This document shows positions 17,116 to 25,792 of a DNA stretch of 32,003 nucleotides, one piece after another. The position numbers and the translations under genes were made by a program. The stretch comes from Colwellia sp. C1TZA3 (GTDB taxonomy: Bacteria; Pseudomonadota; Gammaproteobacteria; Enterobacterales; Alteromonadaceae). Every line of letters begins with the position of its first letter. Position 1 is the first letter of the stretch. The stretch is from assembly GCF_007954265.1 (NCBI RefSeq), contig NZ_VOLS01000045.1, positions 1 to 32,003 of the forward strand, written 5' to 3'. The notes under the pieces are model-generated. The model made no database searches, was not told the origin of the DNA, and worked only from the letters and a program-made list of their open reading frames with translations.

Positions 17116-18189
17116 TTAATTAAATGGGCGGGTGAGCTTATTAGTAATCTTACTAACAAATAGCTTTATGGGGTTTTTAACAAGCGTTATTGATAACATA
17201 GCTCGAGCATCAGCATTAAATTTAGCTTTATAACTATTATTTAAACCACCCATCATAAAATCGTAATAGTTTTTAGGGCAGTTTTTTATCGACCAATAAT
17301 GTAGAAACAAACCCGGTGACAGTTTTGCAAAGTTTTGTTCATCCCAACCACTTTGATAAAAATGGTAAGTATCTTCAGTCACTAAATAGTAATTTATGGC
17401 AATAGCCTTTTCGCCAATAAAGACCGCACTCATCGCTACATTAGTTCTATCTTGTTCGCGCAGGGTTTTATGAAAATGATTAAACTCAGTTGCCGCAAAG
17501 GCACCGGTTTTGCCTTTGTTTTGCCAGCGACTTTGATGATAGCTTTTTAATAACGCCCATGCGCTGTTGTATTCTTCAACGTTAAGCCAGCGCACAGTGG
17601 CATCAAGTTTAGCCAATTGGTTTTTGCATCGGTTGATACGTGAACGGGTATTTTTACTTAACTGTGCGAGTTGCCAATGCGTATTGTTAACCTTATATTG
17701 CGCGTAATGCTGTTGGGTTAAAGTGCCTTTAATATAGGGTAATATTTTTGCGATATGTGAGTCTGCGAAAACTGCTTTAACAATAAATTGGTCAAAATTA
17801 AGTTTATTTATTTCGTTGATAATTAATGGGTAAACTGTTTCTTCATAACCTGGTTTTATGAATATATCTAAATATTCAAGCGCTACTTCAGCATATTCCA
17901 TTTCACCTTGGCCGACTAAATGCAGTGTTTTGGTCAATGGAAAAAGACTGTTTTTTTTGATGAAAAATGGCACTAAGCCCACTAGTTTATCCCCATGGTA
18001 ATAAGAAAAACAATGTAACTGCCAATGTTTCTGCCAATAACAAGCATACCAAATATTTAGCAAAGTAAAGGAACCAAGCAGGGGAAGTCTTTCATTTGGA
18101 CTTTCAAATTCAGAAAGTAAAGTACTCAACTGTTCATACTTGGTGATAAGCGATAAACGTATATCACTCTGGTTAATCATCGCTGCCAT
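17116..18189 (-). CDS. GNAT-fold acyltransferase of the BioF2/CelD (FemAB-like) type
   Basis: A 357-residue cytoplasmic protein resembling the Acetyltransf_6 (CelD/BcsL, FemAB-related) group in exopolysaccharide clusters. Supporting segments are the N-terminal FTLLNIWYACYWQKHW (41-56), the basic SKNTRSRINRCKNQLAKL (178-195), a WALLKSYHQSRW helix (211-222), and the acceptor-site half with FYQSGWDEQNFAKLSPGLFL (278-297) and YYDFMMGG (308-315). The probable job is transfer of an acyl or aminoacyl group to a sugar amine or hydroxyl. ATG 18189 is used; a second in-frame ATG at 18180 is possible. A decayed copy of its middle third (residues about 163-220) lies at 19579-19719, beyond the sulfotransferase gene. 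Confidence 0.8.
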   Translation of the reverse strand: MAAMINQSDIRLSLITKYEQLSTLLSEFESPNERLPLLGSFTLLNIWYACYWQKHWQLHCFSYYHGDKLVGLVPFFIKKNSLFPLTKTLHLVGQGEMEYAEVALEYLDIFIKPGYEETVYPLIINEINKLNFDQFIVKAVFADSHIAKILPYIKGTLTQQHYAQYKVNNTHWQLAQLSKNTRSRINRCKNQLAKLDATVRWLNVEEYNSAWALLKSYHQSRWQNKGKTGAFAATEFNHFHKTLREQDRTNVAMSAVFIGEKAIAINYYLVTEDTYHFYQSGWDEQNFAKLSPGLFLHYWSIKNCPKNYYDFMMGGLNNSYKAKFNADARAMLSITLVKNPIKLFVSKITNKLTRPFN

Positions 18190-18481
18190 AAGTAATATAT
18201 TTCTTAGTCATTGAAAATCTCTTAGAAAAGTTGTAGTTTGCTTGGCTATTTTTATATATTCATCTTATCAGTTAATGATTAAATGTCATGAATTTCAGTG
18301 TGTTGTTTTAAATCATAAGTCAAAAGATCAGAAAGGAAAATGGGCAAGATTGCACTAGTCACTTGGAGTTAATAACTATTAATTCGATATTTTTATAAGT
18401 CTGTTCGATAATATTTCTAATTGTAAGTCACTCGGTTATTCTAATAATAGTATGGCTGTATTTGTATTTTGCAACATTTAT

Positions 18482-19390
18482 TTATCGATAGTCTATAGTC
18501 ATTTTATTATTGGTTATAACACTTGTTGGGCAATATATTTTATTTAAAATAATTTGTTCATCTGATGTTAGCTTTGGTATTTTAACTTGGGAGAAAGGGG
18601 TATCAATGTTTTTAATTAGCTTAGCAACTTTTTTAGCAATAGGTTTAACCGCGGGCAGCTTGATCAAGTTTATAAAAATAGAATTTTTCAGTTTTGATCG
18701 TAGATAGGAATTCAAGTTTTTTTTATGTGTAAAAACTACTTTTGTGTTCTCCTTTTTATTATTAATTACTGGAGAGCTAAAGCTTGCATCACTTTTAATG
18801 TTTAATCTAAGGATAATTTCATCAATAAATTTATCCTCTTTTATCAACTCAAAAGGCACATAATTTATCTCGAAATTTTTAAAGGTATTGACAATTGTAG
18901 CATTTAAATAGTAATAGTCATAAATTTTGCTTCCATTTGAATTTCTAACAAAATCCAGAATATTTTTATATTTAGTAGAGTGAAACGTCTCTATAAAATA
19001 AGAAAATACAGCCGCTACTGGCTCCCTGACGGTAACGAGTATATGTACTTTATATTTATTGAAAATATCGGCTAATCTACTGAGTTTTTCTTGCCAAGTA
19101 GTTTCGCCACTGTCTACACATAGCATTTCCTCAGAAAGAATGAATGGCTTATCATTCATAGATATTCTTTCATTGACAAGTCTTTTAACATGACTAATTC
19201 TTTGTTCATATTCTTGAGAATTGGTAAAAACTATTGATATAATTTCGCGATAAAGTGTATCTTGCTCCCGTGTACGAGGTTGACGAACGCCCAAATAATC
19301 AATATGTTCAGTTAGCACACTAAATACATGTTTTTGAACCAGTGTTGTGGCCGTTTTCGGAAGCCCTATATGTAAAATTATTGGTTTCAC
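18482..19390 (-). CDS. Sulfotransferase-like protein
   Basis: A 302-residue protein opening with MKPIILHIGLPKTATTLVQK. HIGLPKTATT (7-16) is a P-loop-like 5'-phosphosulfate binding loop of PAPS-dependent sulfotransferases, and VREPVAAVFSYF (121-132) fits the 3'-phosphate-binding Arg/Ser motif. The C-terminal third (about 215-302) is lysine-rich and poorly conserved. The likely role is O-sulfation of a sugar in the polymer, which would add negative charge. Sulfated exopolysaccharides are well known in marine bacteria. Only GTG 19390 provides a start upstream of the P-loop, with a weak RBS. It is separated by 292 nt from the GNAT gene downstream, and nothing convincing is seen in that gap. Its placement between the GNAT gene and a GNAT remnant suggests insertion or rearrangement. 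Confidence 0.78.
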   Translation of the reverse strand: MKPIILHIGLPKTATTLVQKHVFSVLTEHIDYLGVRQPRTREQDTLYREIISIVFTNSQEYEQRISHVKRLVNERISMNDKPFILSEEMLCVDSGETTWQEKLSRLADIFNKYKVHILVTVREPVAAVFSYFIETFHSTKYKNILDFVRNSNGSKIYDYYYLNATIVNTFKNFEINYVPFELIKEDKFIDEIILRLNIKSDASFSSPVINNKKENTKVVFTHKKNLNSYLRSKLKNSIFINLIKLPAVKPIAKKVAKLIKNIDTPFSQVKIPKLTSDEQIILNKIYCPTSVITNNKMTIDYR

Positions 19391-19578
19391 AATGATGCAC
19401 TTTCATTCAGTTTATTGATTTTTTAACTATATATTTAATATTACTAATGTCAAATATCAATGGTTGGCTCATAGGAAGGCTTAATGCTTGGTTGTATATT
19501 ATTCAGAAACTGGGTTAATTCATCTGAAAATTCACTATAAGCTTACTGCTTATGGCGTAGGTTGGTTAATGAATTAAC

Positions 19579-19719
19579 ATTTGAATATATTTAGCTAATA
19601 AAGCACTTGCTGTTGCATCAAGTTTAGCACGTTGGTTTTTCATTAATTAATACCTTAACGCGTATTTTTAACTAAACGGTGCTAGTGTCATTATTATTGT
19701 TAAGCCTATATTGCGCACA
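19579..19719 (-). pseudogene. Decayed copy of the middle of the GNAT/BioF2-type gene
   Basis: Read on the minus strand, this segment aligns with the intact gene at 17116-18189. Shared nucleotide blocks on the plus strand include GCATCAAGTTTAGC, TTGGTTTTT, GTATTTTTA, ATTGTTAA and TATATTGCGC, in the same order and nearly the same spacing as at 17600-17704. Translated pieces KNQRAKLDAT and ALLAKYIQ match KNQLAKLDAT and ALLKSYHQ of the intact protein. One-base indels, a deletion of about a dozen codons between these two pieces, and several stops destroy the frame. No start or C-terminal part survives. By hand count identity in the core is about 70 percent, which suggests a diverged paralog rather than a recent duplicate. 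Confidence 0.8.
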
Positions 19720-19731
19720 GCCCTTAGATTT

Positions 19732-19778
19732 ATATGATAAAAATATAAAAATAATATAAATATATTTTTTTATCATAT
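19732..19778. repeat. AT-rich inverted repeat upstream of the ketoisomerase gene
   Basis: ATATGATAAAAA (19732-19743) and TTTTTATCATAT (19767-19778) are perfect 12-nt arms around a 23-nt loop that is itself almost pure A and T. It ends about 40 nt before the first gene of the plus-strand operon. It may be an operator or curved/cruciform-prone promoter DNA. The T run gives it some terminator character, but no gene ends just upstream on the plus strand. Confidence 0.55.
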
Positions 19779-19826
19779 TAGGCTAACTTTACTTTAAGCA
19801 TTATTTTGTCGCACTAAGTGGAAAAA

Positions 19827-20231
19827 ATGGATATTAAACTTATACAATTCCAAAGTCATGGGGACGAAAGGGGCGCATTAGTGTCACTTGAAGAGTCAAA
19901 GAACATACCCTTTGAAATTAAAAGGGTTTATTACATGTTTAACACTATCCAAGATGTTCGGCGAGGTTTTCATGCTCATCAAAAACTGAAGCAATTAGCG
20001 ATCGTTGTAAAAGGTTCTTGTCGATTTATGCTAGACGATGGTAAAGAAAAAATTGAAGTACCATTAGATAATCCATCACAAGGACTTTTTATTGACTCAC
20101 TTGTGTGGCGTGAGATATTCGACTTTTCGGATGATTGCGTACTTGTTGTTTTAGCTGACGAAATTTATGATGAAACCGATTACATACGTAATTATGATGA
20201 ATTTATAAAGTTGGTTAATAATGATTCATAA
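19827..20231 (+). CDS. fdtA: dTDP-4-oxo-6-deoxyglucose 3,4-ketoisomerase (FdtA/QdtA family)
   Basis: A cupin of about 134 residues that shifts the keto group of dTDP-4-keto-6-deoxyglucose from C4 to C3, ready for 3-amination. The motif run is [13 protein letters not shown], then IKRVYYMFN, then [19 protein letters not shown] with the HxH that places the active-site histidine. [18 protein letters not shown] closes the cupin. FdtA (galacto product, Fuc3N) and QdtA (gluco product, Qui3N) share this pattern and cannot be separated by eye, so the symbol is provisional. I use ATG 19827 because AAGTGG lies just upstream and homologs begin near there; GTG 19818 would add three residues. The gene overlaps the next by 11 nt. 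Confidence 0.88.
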   Translation: MDIKLIQFQSHGDERGALVSLEESKNIPFEIKRVYYMFNTIQDVRRGFHAHQKLKQLAIVVKGSCRFMLDDGKEKIEVPLDNPSQGLFIDSLVWREIFDFSDDCVLVVLADEIYDETDYIRNYDEFIKLVNNDS

Positions 20232-20670
20232 GTTGGCAGATGTTCAATCATTGTATATTGGTGAAGGTAGCAAAGTTTGGCAATTTTGTGTCATTCTTCC
20301 AAATGCTCATATAGGTGATAATTGCAATATTTGCTCTCATTGTTTAATTGAGAATGATGTTGTTGTTGGTAATAATGTTACCGTCAAAAGTGGCGTCCAA
20401 CTTTGGGATGGCATTAGGTTGGGAAATGACGTTTTCATTGGTCCTAATGTAACTTTTACTAACGATAAAACCCCTCGGTCAAAACACTACCCTAATGAAT
20501 TTCTAAAAACACTTGTTAAGCAGGGGGCATCTATAGGAGCTAATGCAACAATTCTCCCGGGTATAACCATAGGTGAATTTGCCATGGTAGGGGCAGGTGC
20601 CGTTGTTACTAAAGACGTTAAAGCGCATGCACTTGTTGTGGGTAACCCTGCTAAAGAGATAAAAAAATGA
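20221..20670 (+). CDS. dTDP-3-amino-3,6-dideoxyhexose N-acetyltransferase (FdtC/QdtC-like)
   Basis: A 149-residue left-handed beta-helix acetyltransferase. Hexapeptide repeats fill the protein, with the landmarks [67 protein letters not shown] and the closing VVGNPAK. The VQLWDG and TFTND blocks are typical of nucleotide-sugar 3-N-acetyltransferases. It is predicted to acetylate the amino group made by the following aminotransferase, giving dTDP-Fuc3NAc or dTDP-Qui3NAc. It overlaps its neighbours at both ends (11 nt and 4 nt), so the three genes form a translationally coupled trio. Confidence 0.9.
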   Translation: MIHKLADVQSLYIGEGSKVWQFCVILPNAHIGDNCNICSHCLIENDVVVGNNVTVKSGVQLWDGIRLGNDVFIGPNVTFTNDKTPRSKHYPNEFLKTLVKQGASIGANATILPGITIGEFAMVGAGAVVTKDVKAHALVVGNPAKEIKK

Positions 20671-21767
20671 TCCCATTTTTAGATTTAAAAAAGATTAACA
20701 GCCAGTACCAAGAAGAATTAAAAGCAGCATGTGCAAGGGTTATTGACTCAGGTTGGTACATTTTAGGCAGTGAAGTTAAAGCGTTTGAAAAAGAATTTGC
20801 TAATTATTGTCACAGTGAACATTGTTTAGGTGTCGCCAATGGTTTAGATGCTTTGATTTTAATTCTTAGAGCGTATATCGAAATGGGAGTAATGAAAAAA
20901 GGTGACGAAGTAATAGTCCCTTCAAATACCTACATTGCATCGATATTGGCTATATCAGAGAATGGTTTGGTGCCAGTTTTAGTTGAACCTAATCAAGATA
21001 CTTACAACCTTGATTATGCCTTAATAGAAGAGAAAATAACCAATAAAACCAAAGCAATATTAACGGTTCACCTATACGGACAAGTAAACGATATGGATGA
21101 AATTAATGCCATAGCGAAAAGGTACAACCTGAAAGTGATTGAAGATTGTGCTCAGGCACATGGTGCACTTTATAAAGGGCGTAAGGTAGGCAGCTTAGGT
21201 GATGCAGCAGGGTTTAGCTTTTATCCTGGAAAAAACCTAGGAGCTTTAGGGGATGCAGGGGCAGTAACCACCAGTGATATGGAATTAGTTAATACCATAT
21301 CAGCCTTGAGAAACTACGGCTCTCATGAGAAATATAAAAATGTTTATAAAGGTATTAATAGTCGGCTAGATGAAATGCAAGCTGCAATGCTGAGAGTTAA
21401 ATTAAAGCATTTAGATTCTGAAATTGCACTGAGGCGAGGCGTGTCTTCTGCGTACCTAAAGGGTATAAAAAACCCTTTGCTCGACTTACCAAAAATAAAC
21501 GATATGCAAGCCCATGTCTGGCATTTATTTGTTATAAGAAGTACACAGCGTGAACGACTAGTTGATTATCTATTGGAGAATGGCATCCAGTCTTTAATAC
21601 ATTATCCAATACCTCCCCATAATCAAGCTGCCTATAAAGAGTGGCAAAAGTCGGTTTTTCCTGTTTCTGAGCTCTTACATGAAGAAGTATTAAGCATTCC
21701 ATTAAGTCCGGTAATGCTGACAAAAGAGGTGGGTAGAGTAATAGCCGTACTAAATGATTTTCAATAA
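20667..21767 (+). CDS. fdtB: PLP-dependent sugar aminotransferase (DegT/DnrJ/EryC1/StrS family; FdtB/QdtB-like)
   Basis: A 366-residue aminotransferase that aminates C3 of the dTDP-3-keto-6-deoxyhexose using glutamate. [10 protein letters not shown] (83-92), [10 protein letters not shown] (157-166) with the PLP-pyridine Asp, and [15 protein letters not shown] (185-199) with the Schiff-base lysine at K189 are all intact. Length matches the family. The start ATG overlaps the stop of the acetyltransferase gene (ATGA). Partner genes define a 3-amino sugar. rmlA and rmlB, needed to supply the dTDP-4-keto-6-deoxyglucose precursor, are not in this window. Confidence 0.9.
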   Translation: MIPFLDLKKINSQYQEELKAACARVIDSGWYILGSEVKAFEKEFANYCHSEHCLGVANGLDALILILRAYIEMGVMKKGDEVIVPSNTYIASILAISENGLVPVLVEPNQDTYNLDYALIEEKITNKTKAILTVHLYGQVNDMDEINAIAKRYNLKVIEDCAQAHGALYKGRKVGSLGDAAGFSFYPGKNLGALGDAGAVTTSDMELVNTISALRNYGSHEKYKNVYKGINSRLDEMQAAMLRVKLKHLDSEIALRRGVSSAYLKGIKNPLLDLPKINDMQAHVWHLFVIRSTQRERLVDYLLENGIQSLIHYPIPPHNQAAYKEWQKSVFPVSELLHEEVLSIPLSPVMLTKEVGRVIAVLNDFQ

Positions 21768-21873
21768 TAGCGTAGATAACATTACCCAAAAAAACAAAGT
21801 CATTATTTTAGTTATTAATGTAAATAAAGGGGGGTTATTTAAAGTAAATATCTAGTTTAAGGATGAAAAACCA

Positions 21874-22878
21874 ATGAGCGACGGTAGCCGGGTGCCTAGC
21901 ATAGAAAATGAAAGAAATAATAAACTATTAGTTTCATTTATATTATTACTATATAAACATGAATATTATGTGAAAGAAGCGATTAAAGGAGCTATGGAAC
22001 AAGAGTATTCTAATGTAGAGTTTATTATTTCTGATGATAACTCTCCAGATTCTACTTTTTTATTAGCTCAAGAAGAACTCAAAAAGTATCAAGATAATAA
22101 GTCTATTTTTTTAAATAGAAATGAGACTAATATGGGCTTAGTTCCTCACTTCAATAAACTACTTAAAATAGCAAAAGGCGATATTATCGTAGTTGCTGCG
22201 GGTGATGATATCTCACTGCCTAAGAGGGTTAGCAGTACCGTTAAACTACTGGAAGATCCAGAAGTCGCCTTTGTTTCATTTAACGAGCAAAAAATTGATG
22301 AAAAAGGCAATACTATATCGAATGGTGCGCGAGTTCGTTATGAGGGGGTAAAGCTGTTTTCACTTGAGGAATACATCTCAGGTAAAAAAATACCTTTTAG
22401 TGGAGCTTCGCGAGGTTTTCGAAGGAAAATATACGACGATTATGGCGACCTAAATCAAGATTGCCCCACAGAGGATACACCCTACATTATCAGAGGTTTG
22501 CTTACAGGCAAGGCGGCTATTTCATCAGAGATAGCAATAAAATATAGAGAACATGGAGAAAACCTCTCTGGTCCAAAATATCTTCCGTATATGAATATTA
22601 GCCATATTACTAACCAGTATGTTTCCGATTTGAATATTGCATTTAAAAAAGGACTTGTAGATAAAGTATTGAACGAAAAACTAGAGTCTTGGATAAGTAC
22701 TAATAATACTAGAAGGGTCAACTCAAATTTACGCAAGCAATTATCAGACAATAACTTTACCTTTAGTTTCTTATTAAAAAATATTTTATTTGATAGACAT
22801 TTTTCGGTAAAAGAACAAGGCATTTTGTTAATAAAGTGCACTTTGAAAAAACTATATATAAGACGTAATTATAGTTAA
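21874..22878 (+). CDS. Glycosyltransferase family 2
   Basis: A 334-residue GT-A transferase. LVSFILLLYKHEYYVKEAI opens the domain (19-37), FIISDDNSPDS is at 50-60, and the DXD-type AGDD at 109-112. A TEDTPYIIRGL segment (about 196-206) fits the acceptor-side acidic region. The C-terminal 60 residues are basic and helical, possibly a membrane contact. An AAGGA RBS precedes ATG 21874. It lies 106 nt after the aminotransferase gene on the same strand. It is a reasonable candidate for the transferase that adds the 3-acetamido-3,6-dideoxyhexose, by proximity only. Confidence 0.9.
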   Translation: MSDGSRVPSIENERNNKLLVSFILLLYKHEYYVKEAIKGAMEQEYSNVEFIISDDNSPDSTFLLAQEELKKYQDNKSIFLNRNETNMGLVPHFNKLLKIAKGDIIVVAAGDDISLPKRVSSTVKLLEDPEVAFVSFNEQKIDEKGNTISNGARVRYEGVKLFSLEEYISGKKIPFSGASRGFRRKIYDDYGDLNQDCPTEDTPYIIRGLLTGKAAISSEIAIKYREHGENLSGPKYLPYMNISHITNQYVSDLNIAFKKGLVDKVLNEKLESWISTNNTRRVNSNLRKQLSDNNFTFSFLLKNILFDRHFSVKEQGILLIKCTLKKLYIRRNYS

Positions 22879-22950
22879 TTTACGACATAAAGTAGTTGCA
22901 ACTTTTATAACGCAGCGGGCTTTAGTGTAATTTGAAATTATAGGTGACTA

Positions 22951-23787
22951 ATGGAATTTTTAAATAGGGTGCAGAAAAAAAGTGCTAAGTTATTAATAAA
23001 AGCAAAGGCAAATATTTTAAATAATGGCATTAATGCTTTTTGGTGGACAGGCAGAGTTAATTTCGGTGATTTATTTACTCCTGAATTGTTTAAATACTAC
23101 GGTGTAACAGCTGTGGAGTCATGGCCAGAGCAAGCTGAACTTGTAGGTGTTGGTAGTTTATATGGCATGGTGCCATCTACATTTAGTGGAGTTTTTTTAG
23201 GTACAGGACTGATTGAAGACCAAAAAATACAATTTGAACATGCAACTTTTGCAGCAGTTAGAGGAGAATTAACTAGAAAAAATTTAGGGTTAGATAGGAA
23301 TACTCCTATAGGGGACTTTGGTTTACTAGCTAACAAATTAATAAGCAAAAAAGTAATTAAAAAAAAATACGCAGTTGGTTTTATTCCTCATTATGTAGAT
23401 CAAAATCACCCTTGGGTAAATGGTATGCAAAAATACTTAGGCGTTTCTGAGTGCACAATAATCGACGTTAGGGATTCGGCAGAAAATGTTACAAAGCAGG
23501 TGGCTGAATGCGAGTTAATTCTTTCATCATCTTTACATGGAATTATCGTCGCCGATTCCTTAAGTATCCCCAACGTGTGGCTTGAATTATCCGATAAAGT
23601 GATAGGAAGGGGCTTTAAGTTTAGAGATTATAATTCCGCAATTGATTATGAACAGCCATCATTAAGCATAAAAGAAAACACCAAATTTTCTGATATCACA
23701 AACTTTATATCAAATAAAGATGAAGCTAAAATCAAAAGTAAAGTAACTGAACTAAATAATATAATAATTAAAACGTTAGAAAAATAA
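22951..23787 (+). CDS. Polysaccharide pyruvyltransferase family protein
   Basis: A 278-residue protein of the CsaB/ExoV-like pyruvyltransferase family, expected to attach a pyruvate ketal from phosphoenolpyruvate to a sugar. Visible landmarks are WWTGRVNFGDLFTP (31-44), LVGVGSLYG (64-72), FAAVRGELT (100-108), GDFGLL (121-126) and SSSLHGIIVADSLSIP (192-207), the last being the strongest family signature. The size is near the short end of the family. The product is cytoplasmic. Pyruvate ketals add negative charge and are common in marine and rhizobial exopolysaccharides. It stands between two GT2 genes on the same strand. Confidence 0.88.
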   Translation: MEFLNRVQKKSAKLLIKAKANILNNGINAFWWTGRVNFGDLFTPELFKYYGVTAVESWPEQAELVGVGSLYGMVPSTFSGVFLGTGLIEDQKIQFEHATFAAVRGELTRKNLGLDRNTPIGDFGLLANKLISKKVIKKKYAVGFIPHYVDQNHPWVNGMQKYLGVSECTIIDVRDSAENVTKQVAECELILSSSLHGIIVADSLSIPNVWLELSDKVIGRGFKFRDYNSAIDYEQPSLSIKENTKFSDITNFISNKDEAKIKSKVTELNNIIIKTLEK

Positions 23788-23846
23788 GTTTGGCTATAAA
23801 TTACATTATTTTAATTCGCAACCGCTAGAGTATAGGGAAATACATA

Positions 23847-24752
23847 TTGGATCTTTCAATTATTTTTGCCACTTATCATAGTGAAGAGGTATTGCAAAAA
23901 TCTCTTGAATCATATCGTTTAATTAATACTCGTTACCAGTGGGAGTTAATTATTGTAGATAATGCTTGCCGGTCAGAAACGAAAGAGTTGATTAGAAAGT
24001 ATCAAAAATATTTGCCTATAGTTTTTCTTGAACAACCTATTGCTGGAAAAAATAACGCGCTTAACAAGGCTATTCCTTATGCACAAAGTGAACTGATTTG
24101 GTTTACAGATAACGATATATTACCTAATCCTGACTTGGTTGATACCTATGTTAACTTTTGCCAAGAACATAAAGAATATGATGTCTTTGGCGGCAATATT
24201 CAACCTGATAGAAGCTTTCCTGAATGGATTGATTTGACATCACCATCAATAAAAACAGCATATGGCATATTAGACCTTGGTGAAAATAGTCAACCAATGG
24301 AAGCAACCGCTTTTTGGGGTGGGAATTTTTTAGTGCGTAAAGCGGTATTTGATGCTGGCATTCGCTTTGGGGTTAGTGGTTCATCAAATAAAAACAATCA
24401 CATTGCAGGAAACGAAACTGAGCTGTTAACGAGACTTGTTTCTTTAGGTTACAAAGGCCATTCAATAATAAAAGAAAATAGTGTTCAACACCAAATACGT
24501 GATGAGCAACTTTATTTAAAGTGGTTGGTGAGAAGGGCATATAATGCAGGGGAAGGTGCATCATATGTGCAAAAATTAAATCTTGAAGGTATGACTTTAC
24601 TGTTTGATACGCCAAAATATTTATTCAGAATGTTTTTTCAAGACAGTTTGAAATTAGTATTTACACTGTTTATATTGAACAAAAAACAGCTATGTTTAGC
24701 GCTAATGAAAGTGAGTAATTCTTTTGGAAGAATTAAATTTTATATAACTTGA
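23847..24752 (+). CDS. Glycosyltransferase family 2 (TTG start)
   Basis: A 301-residue GT-A transferase with LSIIFATYHSEEVL (3-16), ELIIVDNACRSE (33-44), the DXD-type WFTDNDILPNP (85-95) and an FWGGNFLVRK segment near 153. It resembles the GT2 subgroup that adds rhamnose-like or other deoxysugars, but specificity cannot be stated. TTG 23847 is taken as start because AGGGA lies 8 nt upstream and the first motif begins only three residues later; no ATG or GTG serves. It ends 22 nt from a converging GT2 gene. A 4-bp hairpin at 24761-24772 is too short to name as a terminator. Confidence 0.9.
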   Translation: MDLSIIFATYHSEEVLQKSLESYRLINTRYQWELIIVDNACRSETKELIRKYQKYLPIVFLEQPIAGKNNALNKAIPYAQSELIWFTDNDILPNPDLVDTYVNFCQEHKEYDVFGGNIQPDRSFPEWIDLTSPSIKTAYGILDLGENSQPMEATAFWGGNFLVRKAVFDAGIRFGVSGSSNKNNHIAGNETELLTRLVSLGYKGHSIIKENSVQHQIRDEQLYLKWLVRRAYNAGEGASYVQKLNLEGMTLLFDTPKYLFRMFFQDSLKLVFTLFILNKKQLCLALMKVSNSFGRIKFYIT

Positions 24753-24774
24753 GCTTAATTCTGCTATGGCAGTT

Positions 24775-25620
24775 CTATTGAGTTGTAGATAAATTTTTTA
24801 ATAAAAAAAGTTTAAATATTCTGCCAACAACGAAATACAATTTTCTCTCAATACCCAAACATTTTCCGCCGGCAGTCATAAATGTTTTATAGACATACAG
24901 GTTTGTATAACCTTTATGAATTCTAAATGTTTTCCAGTGTTTAGTTAATACTTCATAGTGTCCAATAAGCATGTTTCGCCCATTAGATGATAAGTTACCG
25001 TGATCCATGCGCCGCAATTGAGTAAGGGCTTTGTTTAAAAAACCAATTCTATAACCCGCAAGTGTCATACGAATGATTAATTCATGATCTTCTGAGCAAC
25101 GTATTTTGTTATCAAAAAGGCCTACAGATAATAATACGTCTTTTTTAACAAAAAAAGCTGACGGTAAAACTTGCACTTCGCACAGTATTTCAGGAATTTT
25201 GCATTCAGATGGCTTGTCTAAAAACGTAGAAATAATTCCGTTATTATTGAAGGTAGATATACCGGTATGACAAGCTGAAAAATGAGGGTTGTCATTAATG
25301 AATTGGCTTTGATCCTCTAATTTGGTAGGTAGCCACATATCATCAGCATCTAAAAAGGCGATCCATTCTCCATTTGCTGCTTTTGCTCCTGCATTTCTAG
25401 CAGCAGATACCCCTTTGTTTTTTTCAAAGTTGATTATTTTTATATCATTATATTGAGATAAAAATGTCAGTGCTTTCTTGCCACAACCGTCATTTACAAC
25501 AATAATTTCTTGAGGTTGAATTGTTTGCTGTTTGATTGATTGGTATGTTTCGTCAAAAAACTCTTCAGCATGATAAAAAGGAATTACGACACTAATAGAA
25601 GGGACCATTAAACATTCCAT
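24775..25620 (-). CDS. Glycosyltransferase family 2 (lone minus-strand gene)
   Basis: A 281-residue GT-A transferase. ISVVIPFYHAEEFF (8-21), EIIVVNDGCG (38-47), FLDADDMWLP (89-98, the DXD) and the acceptor-side CSEDHELIIRM (about 185-195) are all typical. Two starts are possible: ATG 25620, or ATG 25608 giving MVPSISVVIP, which has GGAA 6 nt upstream and places the first motif at the usual distance. It is the only minus-strand gene between 19.8 and 31.7 kb, and plus-strand genes flank it on both sides. This suggests separate insertion or inversion of a single-gene cassette. Donor and acceptor are unknown. Confidence 0.9.
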   Translation of the reverse strand: MECLMVPSISVVIPFYHAEEFFDETYQSIKQQTIQPQEIIVVNDGCGKKALTFLSQYNDIKIINFEKNKGVSAARNAGAKAANGEWIAFLDADDMWLPTKLEDQSQFINDNPHFSACHTGISTFNNNGIISTFLDKPSECKIPEILCEVQVLPSAFFVKKDVLLSVGLFDNKIRCSEDHELIIRMTLAGYRIGFLNKALTQLRRMDHGNLSSNGRNMLIGHYEVLTKHWKTFRIHKGYTNLYVYKTFMTAGGKCLGIERKLYFVVGRIFKLFLLKNLSTTQ

Positions 25621-25725
25621 TGTTGATCTTTAGGTGATTGGCTAACAAATGTACTTTTATTCTAATTACCATTCAAGCTTTTAGACCTATTTCTTTTAAT
25701 TTTAAGGAAGATGTAGTAATTTATG

Positions 25726-25751
25726 AACAATAATGAGTAATGTTTATTGTT
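25726..25751. promoter_or_regulatory. Inverted repeat in the divergent promoter region
   Basis: AACAATAA (25726-25733) and TTATTGTT (25744-25751) form a perfect 8-bp dyad with a 10-nt spacer. It lies 42 nt before the GT4 start and within the 172-nt divergent gap, a fitting place for an operator. The low GC content means chance symmetry is possible. Confidence 0.3.
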
Positions 25752-25792
25752 GCGGGCGATTTGCTTTGCGAGTCGTTTTATAAGGAAATAAA

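Larger units (their letters stand above)
19391..19817. other. Divergent intergenic region (427 nt) with gene remnant and AT-rich inverted repeat
   Basis: This gap separates the minus-strand sulfotransferase operon from the plus-strand deoxyaminosugar operon and must contain promoters for both. It holds the decayed GNAT copy (19579-19719) and a 12-bp inverted repeat (19732-19778). The part next to the sulfotransferase gene (19391-19578) has no open frame or repeat that I can support. Confidence 0.6.

Noticed and set aside
18510-18707. 65-codon open frame on the plus strand opposite the sulfotransferase gene
   Set aside because: It is the antisense shadow of the gene's C-terminal part; it has no ribosome-binding site or recognisable protein features.
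21878-21893. CGGTAGC, a partial ops-like match at the start of the GT2 gene at 21874
   Set aside because: It lies inside the coding sequence rather than in a leader, and several consensus bases differ; chance is the simpler reading.
24761-24772. Hairpin CTGC-TATG-GCAG between two converging GT2 genes
   Set aside because: A 4-bp stem without a T tract is too weak to call a terminator.
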